Positions 36,901 to 48,900 of a DNA stretch of 64,000 nt are shown one piece after another; positions within the stretch are counted from its first letter, which is position 1, and each line of letters begins with the position of its first letter. The notes beneath the pieces were generated by a model. It worked only from the letters and a program-made list of their open reading frames with translations, was not told the origin of the DNA and made no database searches. The translations under genes were made by a program, and so were the position numbers. Source of the stretch: Bdellovibrionales bacterium GWA2_49_15 (lineage in GTDB: Bacteria > Bdellovibrionota > Bacteriovoracia > Bacteriovoracales > Bacteriovoracaceae); the NCBI GenBank assembly GCA_001769855.1, contig MEPP01000021.1, positions 372,001 to 436,000 of the forward strand. Reading direction: 5' to 3'.

Positions 36901-39900
36901 AACTTTCTCCTCAGCGTATTCCCTGTCTCCTGGTACACAAACGATTGAGATTCGCAGCGTGGATAGCGCCGGCAATGAAGCTCAATTTTCACTGGCAGGC
37001 GAGTCTGTACAAGTTGATACTCAAGATTCTTTAGGCCTCTTTTCCGAAGCTCAGTTGGAAGTTTCAAGATCAGGTCCTAACACAATATTAAGTGCGCCCG
37101 CAGGTGCGGTCCTGGTTCCAAATTCAAAAATTTCGATCAGCACCAATAACGGACAATCGTTTGAAACGGAAGCGCAAAGTGACGGCAGTTTTTCTGCATC
37201 ACTTAATCCTTTTATTTCGGCCAATATAATCGTGACCGCGCCGCTAATCGCTCCAGTATTCGCAAGGTTTCAGGCCCAGACTTTAGCGCCTGCAGAACCC
37301 CTGACGGTGCAATTCTTTGCCGATCCAGAAGGTCAAGAGATCACAGAATTTACTTGGAATTTTGGTGAGGGAACAAGCAGTGTGTCAGGTATAAACTTTG
37401 CAAGTTTTAGCTATCCATCGGGAGGGGATTACCTCGTAACCTTAACTGTAAAGAACGCGCAGGGGGCCCAAAATTCAACCTCGCGCTTGATTCATTTAGG
37501 TTCAGGGATGGTCGCTGCGTTTGAAGTTGGAAGCACGCGAGGTAATGCACCTATGTTTGTCGCCCTGGATGCCATCAACTCCTTTGACCCCGCCGTGATC
37601 ACTAGCTACCGTTTTGAGACGAACACTGGCACGATGGTCGAGAATCCTTTCCCCTTCGCCCTTATGATTCTTGAGACTCCAGGGGTTCATCAGATTACCC
37701 TAAAAGTAAAAAATGCTCAGAATGATGAAGCAATAAGTGCGCCTGTTTCCGTCACCGTAAATGCTCCCCCCAGCATTGCTTTGCAAAAGGAAATTCTAAA
37801 AGCGAAGGCCCCTTCACTTGTGAAAGTACTTGTGACTGCCCAAGATAGTGATTCAACCATTCCTTTGCGGTTTCGGTTCAATTTTGGCGACGGTTCTCCA
37901 GTTGTAGAATCTACTGCCAGCTCAATGGAACATATTTATCAATCTGTGGGTAATTATAATGCGGTGATCGAAGCTTTCGATAGCGATAACGCAAAAACAT
38001 CTGCAACCATTCAAGTGAGTGTTGCCGAAAATCTGGCACCCACTGCACGTTTAAGTAGTGATGTGACAACCGGTCATTCACCTTTAAATGTCCAATTAGA
38101 TGCAGGAGCATCGACAGACGATGAAGGAATTGTCTCTTATAAATGGTCTGTGGGTAGTGGGCCAGAATTTGAGACAAGTTCACCTCAGTATTCCATTACC
38201 ATGGAAGCTCTTGGAGAAATTCCTGTCCAGGTGCGCACTCTTGACCGCCAGGGTTTAGAGGCCATTGCGCAAGTCACCGTCAATGTTCTTCCTCCCAATA
38301 ATCCACCAGTACCAGTTCTGGCAATCAGTCCCACAGAAGGAATCGCCCCTTTAGAAATAGAATTGGATGCCAGCGGTTCAACCGATGATTTCGGAATTGT
38401 CGAATATGCCTTTGTTTTAAGTGATGGCAGACGCTTAAGCGGGCCTGATTCTAAACTGCTGGTGACGTTTACCAATCCTGGAATTTACTCATGTGCGGTG
38501 GTGGTGCGAGATACAACTGGTGTAGAGCGAGCATCTGAACCTATCAGCATTACGGCGCATGTTCCTCCTCGCGCTTACTTTTTGGCCAGTCCAAGCTCAG
38601 ATACTAATCCTGTAACCGTGAGTTTCAATGCCACCCAAAGTTTGGTGGGCGCACCCATCATTAGTTACGTTTGGAGTTATGGAGATGGTGCAGATGAAAC
38701 CACGACTATTCCGACCACAACGCACATCTATCAAAATGCTGGGGTATTCTTACCATCCCTAACCGTGACAGATAGCTTGGGAACAACCAACACCTTTTCT
38801 CGAACCATTACGGTTAAGGAGAACCACGCTCCTGAGGCCTATCTCACCCAATCAACACTTTCCGGCCGCACGCCTCTCACCGTATCTTTCAACGCCCAGA
38901 GTTCTACCGATGATTCGGCGATTACTAATTATCATTTTGAATTTTCTGATGGCGAGGTGAAAGACCAGACAGGCCCGATGATTAGTAAAACCTTCACTGC
39001 GGTAGGCGAACAATCGGTTAAGCTGACTGTGTCAGATAGGCAAGGCCTCACTTCTGTTAAGAGTGCTCAAGTTTCTGTGAGACCACCAAACGCTGCACCC
39101 CTTGCGAGTTTCACCCATACTGAAGCTGTGGTGGCCACTCGACAAGCATTTCATGTGGATGGTTCAGCATCTACTGATGACTCAAGTGTCAGTGCCTACC
39201 GCTGGAATAAGGGTGACGGAGAAATTGTCACTACCAGAACCCCCGTGGCCGAACTATTCTACTATCTCCCAGGAATTTACGCCGTCACTCTTGTCGTCAT
39301 TGACGATGAGGGGCTCCCCTCTTTGACCTCGCTATCACAAGTTATTCGCGTAAATGCCAGACCGGATGCTAGACTTCAGGCCTCACTATTGGAAGCCAAT
39401 CCTGGTGATGAGATCAGCTTTGATGCCAGTGGTTCGACGGATAGTGACGGCACAATTGTTCTTTATCGCTTTACTCTTGATGGCAGCGTGATCGAGCAAA
39501 TCAATCCAACGCTGACACATCACTTTCTGGATGGAGGCATTAAAAATATTCAAGTCACGGTGGTTGATAATGACGGCGCAGAAAGCACAAAATCGCTTAA
39601 TGTGAAGATAAATTCAGGCCCTGTTGCACAACTTCTGGCCAGCAGAATTTCGGGCGATTTCCCTCTCAGCGTGAATTTCAATGCGGGCGGATCTACAGAC
39701 AATGAAGGCATCACACAATATTTTTATACCTACGGAGACGGTGATACGCTATCCACAACTTCACCAACGACAAACCATATCTATCAGAATCCTGGGGAAT
39801 ATGTCGCTAAAGTAAAAGTTTTTGACCGATTCAATTTATTCACGGAAGCACAAGTTGCAATCACGGTTCTCCAGAATACTGCCCCTGTTGCAAATCTGTC

Positions 39901-42900
39901 CCACACTTTAAGTCACCAAATTGCGCCCGCAGTGATCACCTTGGATGCCAGTCAGTCTAGTGACAATCACGAAATAGTCAACTTCACTTTTGTAATTTCT
40001 AAAGATGGCAGCACTGTTTCTCAACTTACTCAAAATACTCCGCTCGCCAGCATTACGATTGCTGAGGCTGGAACTTATAGTGCCAAGGTCACGGCGATTG
40101 ATAATCAGGGAGTTACTGGCGAAGCGAGCATAAATTTTTCGTTAATTCAAAATACACCCCCCGTTGCCGCCCTCACTCTCACAACACCATCGCCCATTCA
40201 TGCGCCTAAAGTTATCACCTTTGACGCCAGTACTTCGTCCGATGATGAAGGCATCGACCACTTTGAGTTTGAATATGGTGATGGAGGCACTGAAACACTC
40301 ATAAAGCCGATGGCCACGAGCATCCTCTCAAGCAGTGGAGTCTATCTGGCAAAAGTACGTGCCTTTGATCGTCAGGGCCAGATGAGTGAGGCCTCACTTA
40401 CTTACACTGTAGAACCTTCAATTCCGAAAACTGAATATGACGGCCCCGTCCTCTCCTTCAATCCAGAAGCGGGAATGTTAAACACCAATCCGGAAAGCAT
40501 CGAAGTGGATATTGAGGATGCATCCGATATTGATGTTGCACGTTTTGCCATTGAATTGAATGGTACGACTCTCACCCAAGAGAAATTCTCCTATGATCTC
40601 TTGTCAAAGAAATTAAGTATCAATGTTGAAAATGCCTTAACCGAATTGAACGAAAATATTTTAAAGGTTAGGGCCGGAGATATTTTCGGTAATATTACGA
40701 CCCGTGCGCAGGTTTACGTTCTTGACACACTTAACCAACCTGATACCAAAGGCCCAATTTTTAACTTCAATCCAGGTGGCGGCGAACTGGCAACACTCAC
40801 CCCGGTGGTTCAGATTGCAGCAAGCGATCTGAGTGGCTTGGATTTTTCTACCCTGATTTTACGTTTGAACGACATCATCATTCCAGAGACTTATTACTCG
40901 ATCGATCAGTCACAAAATAGAATCACCGTGAACTTTGATCAAAATTTCCCTCTCTCTGATCAAATATTTTCTGTCGTGCAAATCGAGTTAAGAGATACTC
41001 TTGGAAATTTAGGCATTGGGAAAGTAGGTCTGGATACTATTCAGAGAGAAGTAGTTGTGATCGAAAGCGGAGGCCAGGAGGCCCTTGGAGTTCAAGGAGG
41101 TCGTTATCATTCTTGTGCAGTCATGGAAAGCGGAGGAGTCAAATGCTGGGGGCGCTTTAATGAAGGTCAAGCGGGTTACGGAACACAATCGGCCGTCTTC
41201 CTTAGCAAACCCCCTGCCTTTTATGGTGATGTTCCTCTTTTCACTTCGAGCGAACTCGCATCAGGAGAAAAAGTTGAACAGTTGGTTTCCATCGCGCACG
41301 ATAACTGCATACTCACCAATAATGGCAATGTTCGTTGCTGGGGTGCGAACTCTTCAGGCGAGCTTGGACTCGGACATGTTAATTGGATGGGAGACAATGA
41401 ACCTGCCAGTGCTTCTGGTTACACCTCCCTTCTGACTTCTGAAGAACTCGCTCAAGGTATAAAAGTCAAAAAAATCGCAGGCAACTGGTTGACATTTTGC
41501 GCCCTATTCACAAACGGCGGAGTCAGATGCTGGGGCAGTAATTCCACTTATCTCATGGGCGACAAAAGGGCAGGCACGGACAATCTTGGCGACAACGAAC
41601 TGCCATCCAGTGTGCCAATGATTTCGCTTGGAGGACCGGCAGTCGACATATCAATAAGCTCCGTTTCGGCTTGTGCCCGATTAGCGATGCCTTCGGGTGA
41701 AGAGATACGTTGCTGGGGGCATGGAGGTTGGGGGTCACTCGGAATTGGATATGTCACAGTCATCGGTGACAATGAATATCCCTCAGATATGACAGTATTC
41801 GCCCAAATCCTCTCTCCCGCAGAAAAGGCCCAAGGCCGCGCAATCAAGAGTTTGACGTCATCTCACTATGGCCACTGCGTTCATTTTGAAGACAAAGGAG
41901 TACGCTGCTGGGGCGACAACAACTTGGGCGCATTGGGTTACCCTGGAAATCCTCGTGTAGGCGATAATGAATTACCCTACACCGTTGGCGATGTCCAAAT
42001 TCTCTCACCCGCTGAGTTGGTTGCAGGTAAGACTGTTGAAATTTTGCGCAATGGAACGGGTCTCAATACTTGTGCCATCATTAGTGATGGGACCCTCCGA
42101 TGTTGGGGCTATAATTCCTATGGAAGTTTAGGGCTGGGACATACGAATGTTATCGGAGACAATGAATATCCCTACACGGCCGGTGACGTTCCTGTTTTTA
42201 CGGCCACTGAAATCGCAGACGGGCGAAAGGTCGCCGATGTCTTAATGGGCTATGACTTCACATGCATCGTGAGTGATTTAGCGCAGGTGAAATGCTTTGG
42301 GGGCAATTTCAACTGGCAATTAGGTTTGGGCAATAGTGCGGCCACTAATATCGGTGACTATGAATTCCCCTCTGAAGTTACCGTATTTCCGCAAATCCTC
42401 TCTGCATCAGAAAAAACTTCTGGACGCAGTATAAGCAAAATTACCTCTGGCGGGGATTCTCATTGCACACTCTTTCAAGACAAAGGCGTGCGTTGCTGGG
42501 GAAGCAATGCCTTTGGTCAGATTGGCTATCCTGGACTGGCAAAAATTGGCGACGATGAACTCCCGTCATCCGTAGGCGATGTTCAGATCTTATCACCCGC
42601 GGAACTCTCATCGGGGATGACGGTTGAAGTTATTCGCCAAGGTGGGCGGCACTCGTGTGCTATTTTAAGTACCGGTGCCCTTCGCTGCTTTGGATATAAC
42701 GGCACCGCCAGTCTAGGACTCGGACACTTAAACAATATTGGCGATAATGAACATCCCTATACCGCTGGTGACATTTCCATTTTTAATGAAACCGAAATCT
42801 CCGCAGGCAGACGGGTGGTCGATGCGGCCTTGGGTTTTGAACACACTTGTATGGTCAGTGATTTAGGCCAGGTGAAATGCTGGGGTTCTAATTTGCAAAA

Positions 42901-45900
42901 CCAACTAGGCTATCCGGGGGCCACGATTCTTGGCGACGACGAATTGCCCTCTACTTATGGCTATGTAGATATGGGCGGTACTGTCCAGTTACTCCAGGCT
43001 AAAACCTTCGATGCCGGCCGCTTGCATACCTGTGCCATGATGAGCGATGACAACTTACGATGCTGGGGGCGCGCACTTGAAGGACAGTTAGGTTATGGTC
43101 GAACTTCCAATCCCTCAATTACTCCAGCATCATGGGGGAACGTTCCACTTTTTACCACGAGCGAGATTCAAGCTGGGGAAAAAATTCACGAGTTGATTGG
43201 CCTTTTTAACTCTAACTGTGTTTTAACAAATTTCGGTCATGTTCGTTGCTTTGGAGATAATGCCTCGGGTGCCCTTGGACTTGGGCACGTAAATAGAATT
43301 GGCGACAACGAACCTGCAAATGCAGGCGGATTCGTTTCTCTATTGTCCTCAACAGAAATTGCAGAAGGAGTGCTCGTCGATATGATTGATGGTTACAACA
43401 GCACTTGTGCTCATCTTTCAAATGGCAGCGTACGATGCTTTGGCCCTAATACTTCTTACATCATAGGAAATAGAACCGCCAACACGGCCCATATTGGTGA
43501 TAATGAACTGCCTTCGAGCATTCCGCCCTTATCTCTGGATGGTCCAGCAATGGACGTAACAGTGAGTGGTGTCAGTGCATGCGCTCGCTTAAATATGTCA
43601 AGTGGTGAAGAGACGCGATGCTGGGGGAATGGAGGAATGGGAACGCTGGGTCTTGCAGCAACCTATGGACAGGCCATCGGCGACAACGAATTGCCCTCTT
43701 CTTATACTTACGTCAATATGGGTGGTGCCGTTTCAATCCCAAAAACAGAAACCACCATTGCCGCATATTTTACTGCGGACCCTCAATATGGCCCGCTGCC
43801 ACTCACGGTTTATTTCGACGCATCCACGTCCACATCCAGCAACGGTGCGATTGTTTCATACCAATGGGAAATCATGGATGAAATCACGGGGCCCTATAGT
43901 TTTACAGCTACAACACCGACGTTTTCTTACACTTTTTTAACTCAAGGAACCTATGTTGTTAAACTCACGGTTGAAGATGTCTTAGAACAAAGTGGGATTT
44001 ATGAACGCATTGTCACTGTGGGTGATGAACCTATTTCACCTGTTGCGATTTTGAGCATCACACCTGATCACGGCAAGCGGCCATTAAACATCACGTTTGA
44101 TGCCTCTCTTTCTTACTCGGCCTTGGGCAATCTTGCTCAATATCACTATTATTTTGGTGATGGCGCGGAGCTTGTCACCACATTACCGACCGCCACGCAC
44201 ATTTATCAAAACCTAGGTGTTTATCTCGCGCGAGTCGAAGTTACTGATGGTAATAATTTAAGTAGCACGTCATTCAGTCAGGCGGTGGCAGTTGATTCAC
44301 TCAATTACGCGCCTGTGGCGAATCTTGACTGCATGATCACGGAAAACACGACTGTGGTATGTCGAACGTTTGGCTCCTATGATAGTGATGGACTATTGGG
44401 TGCTATACGGATTGATTTCGGCGATGGTGAATCTCAAGAGGCACCACTAAACGGACAAGATATTTTTCATACCTACAGTGAGCCGGGGGTCGGACGTTAT
44501 ACAATAACGGCAGAGATCGCCGACGAGCTTGGCCTTATTTCCACCGTAACTGAGACTGTGCAATATGATTTTACCGCACCCGAAATTGCATTGGGAAATA
44601 ACGGTGGTGGAATCACCAACGTCAATATCTTTTCTCTTCCCATTACAATCCAAGACGATTCATTTACAAGTACACGTATCTATTTAAATGAAGGACTTAT
44701 TTTTATCACTTCAAAGAAAGATTTCACACCAACGATTGGCCTAATGGAAGGTCAAAATATTATCCGCATTGAGTCCAGTGATGGTGCCGGAAATAGCAGC
44801 GAAGACACATTGATGCCAATCACGCTAGATACTATCGCCCCGCAGATGCTATCGCTCTCACCCAACAATGGTGACACGATAGAGCGCATGCTGGTTTCAG
44901 TTGAAGGAACGGCCAACGAGCCACTGAGCAGTGCGAGCGCGAACGAGAGCAGCTTAATTGTAAATGGCAATAACCTTTATGGCACAATCAATATGCCAGA
45001 AGGAGGCGCCCAGGCACTTTTCGTTTCAATTTCGGACATAGCAGGAAATACCACCAATATTACCCGCACTGTGGACGTTTTTCGCCGCAATTTAATCGCG
45101 GAACTCATCAGCATTGATCCATCTTCGACATCTTCAGATCGCCTTGTGATCAACGGGGCACCCGATGCCGCGCGCCCAGGAATTTTGGTTCAGATCAAAA
45201 CCTCAATTTTTGGTTCGGACGAGATCATTGCAGAAAGTGATGGTAGCTTCAGCTTTGAAACAGATTATTTTGATGAGGTTGAACTTAAGGCCACCGATCA
45301 CTTTGGTCGCACCAATACTGTTACAAAAACCTATCACCCTGTAACAACTCTTGCTGGGGTGGTGAAAGATGCATTAACGGGAAATCCTATTCCAGGAGTT
45401 ATTGTAACAATTACTAGCTCCGGCCAGCATGACGATACGGATAGCGAAGGAGTGTTTGTCATTCCAAATCCCATTACAGGTGACCATAGTATTTCAATCG
45501 ATGCGACAGGGGTTGTTACTTCTGGGCGTAGCTATTCAAAACTTGAGCTTCCGGTATCACTTGGCAATTTGCAAGAAAATGCTCTCGCGCGAGTGATCTA
45601 TATCTCTCCTATTTTACAAGATGGAACTGAGACGCCAATCACATCTGGCACTCACGAAGAGACTATTACTGTTTCTTCAACTCACGCACCGGATGTCGAA
45701 ATTGAAATCTCCCCAACAACCGAAGTCGTTATTCCACAAGGGGCAGTCGGAGCGATCAATATTGCGGAGGTCGCCAAGAATCGCACAACGGTAGATGTCC
45801 CTGAATTTGCCGAACCAGATACTGTCTATGCCCTTGAACCATCTGGGCTCACATTATCAAGGCCCACAAAAATTACCCTTCCAAACGTGAATGAATTTCC

Positions 45901-48900
45901 ACCAGGCATGCAAGTCGTCATCATGTCGAAGAATTCCGCCGATGGCACTTGGGATGCTGATGGACTTGCCGTAGTTTCAGAAGATGGACTATCAATCGAA
46001 ACGATTGAAAATGGCGGAATCAAACACTTCTCAGAAATTTATGCCGCCCCCCTTGGTCCGAAGGTTGCGCAAATTGGAGCACAGGATAAACCGGGGGCCG
46101 ATTCTTTTAATGGCGCACTCACGACCTCAATTGATTTACCGTCCTATAAGACACTGGGCCAAGATATTGCGCCAGGACTCATCTACAAATCCACTTGGGC
46201 CAAGCCGATAATTGCGGTCACAAATCTTTTTAGTATCCCTGAGAATAGAGTCAGGCTCAGTCAAAGTGCCGGGGGAAGATTCATAACTGAAAAAGTTTCG
46301 GCACAGGCCACAGTTGAAAGCTGGATTGATCCTGATTTCATTACTGCAGAGTTTGAGTCAGGCACACTTCGATCTGACCCAATGAAATTTACTGGTATCC
46401 CGCGAGATGCGGTCATCTCCTACGCCATGGATTTATCAAGCCAAGAATCCGGCGTCCAACCTTACCGTTCTCACTACGAAGTTCATCTAAAGCAGATGAT
46501 TCTAAGAACTTTTACTGTGGTCAAAGAAAGTACATTCAAGAAAACAAAAGTTGAGACAACAATCGAGCGAGAGACAGTCTTATTTAGCGTTTTCCCTCCT
46601 GATTTAACCGGAACGACATACATTCAAAACAAAATTAACTCAAGCGTAGGCCGTGGATGGAAGATTAAGGGAGAACAGAGTATTTTAAATCCCGAGTCAC
46701 CGCGACTTATGATCGAGGAAGGTGACGGAAGTTTTACTTCATATGTAGTCAATAATGAAATCAACACACTCTATAATCCAGGAACAACCATCAATACGGT
46801 GGACCTCACAACTTGGCCGAATGTTTCGCTGGTTGAGGATTACAAAAATTTAAAAACGATTTCTCTTGAGTCCAATCCTTCGACGCTATCGGATACACCG
46901 ATTCCACCTGCAACAGGGCGTTTAGGGCATAATTATTCGCGTTGCGGTGTGTGGACAGGTGGAGAATGCTCACAGATGGAAGTTTGTCTGCAACAAGAAA
47001 TGGCATTTACCCACCGCCGCCTACCTGTCTCCCTTTTACAACTTACCTCCGGTAACTTTTTATTGGGCGATAAACTTGGGCAGATTATCGACTCATCAAA
47101 CTTTTCAACGGTGGCCGGCGGCTATCAAACACCCCCAACATTTTATTCTGATTTTAACTTTAATTGGGAGGGAACACATAATCTGATCAATTATTGTAAT
47201 AGCTCCGATGACGTTGATTGCGGCCCAAATAGTCTTGGTGATTATTTGGGATACCACTATTCAGGCCAAGACTTCTCGGCAGAAAATGTTCGCTTTGGGG
47301 CCCCTGATCCAGCTTGGACTTGGAAAGTGAGCGTTGCCTTTGTTCCAAGATATCGATGTGGAGACCTTGCTATTCGAAAGGCAAGCTCAGGCCAATGGCC
47401 ATCTCCTGACTTTGCCGATGGGGCCGAGGGGGCAAGCAAATTAAATGACGTTCGTCACATGATCCAAGGGCCTGGAAACACAATTTTGATTTCTGATTTT
47501 GGAAATAGCAGGATCAGAAAACTCGATCTTACGACTCATCAACTCACAACAATTGCTGGCACAGGGGAAACCATTGATCACGGTGATGGAGATTTTGCCA
47601 ATATCGCCGGCATTTATCACCCGACCGCGCTTGCGCGCGACCCGGCCGGCAACATCTACATCGTTACTGAATCAGGACGGATCAGAAAAATTGATCCAAG
47701 TAACCGCATAACGACGATTGCAGGAAAGGGCGGGAATTTTGGTTTTGAAACAAAGATTGAGGATTCTTCATTTTTAAATCCAAGAGGAGCTGTTTACGAC
47801 AATGAAAATAATTTCCTCTACGTGGCAGATACGGGACATCATAGAATTGTAAAATTAGACTTTGAGAGAGGAAAAGCATACTCCGTCGGTGGTAACGGCT
47901 CTTGTGATCCCAAACTTGCATCCACTTTAATTGGAGATGGAAAACCCGCTCTCGAAGCACAAATCTGCTCACCCACCACTCTCGGGCTCGATGAAGAAAA
48001 CAATCTCCTGGTTTTTGAGTCGGGTAGAAACAGAATCAGAAGAATCAATTTCACCACCAGTGAGTTCGGTGAAATTGCCTTTGTTCCAACCCAGGAGGAC
48101 AACTCAAGATTAGTTCGCCTCCCCGACAATAGCTTTAAGCGAAGCATGAGAAGCGGCAATGTCATTAATTATCGATCAGATGGCAAAGCGACATCCATGG
48201 TAGAGCTTACTGGCAATACTTGGAGTTTCAGCTATAACGATGACGGAACCCTTGCCACGCAAACTGACCCCGTTGGTTCTCATGTTGATTATCACTATTC
48301 GGGCGGCAAGCTTGAAAAAATAGTTGACCCGGCCGGGCGGACAACACGTTTTAATTATGATGGTGACAAACTTGAAGGCGTCACTTATTCCGATAACTCA
48401 ACCTTAGCTTATGAATATAACGGCGATGGGCTCTTGACCAGTGAGACAAATCAGCGTGGTCACTCGACCCAGTACAGCTACAATGATTGGAAACGCCTGG
48501 AAAAAGTCACCAGACCCTTCACACGTAATGACGGCACTCCTGACACTCGCGTAGTTACAGTCAACGATTCAACCTCATCGTCCATGGGAAATAACTTTAC
48601 AGGTGGGGCCGCAGGCCAATTAAAGAAATTCGGCACAGGAGCGGGTGAGCACAGTGACAGCATCCAAGATGCCAGAGGAAATTCCACGGTCTTTAAAAAA
48701 GACGAGACTGGATACATCAATACCATTACGGATGCTGAAGGACAGGAAACGATTATCGAGCGCGATCTAGACGGGCGTCCTATCAAAATTACCCGGCCGG
48801 ACCTTTCTTATGTGACCCTCATTTACGATCTGCGCCTAGGCAGAAAAGGCGATCTCCTGTCGAAGTTTGACTCAAGTACCCATGTTCTGCTTGAATTTGA

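Noticed and set aside
37270-40430. Regular repeats in DNA, possibly a CRISPR array
   Set aside because: They are in-frame protein domain repeats of about 260 bases with no short identical direct repeat and spacer pattern.
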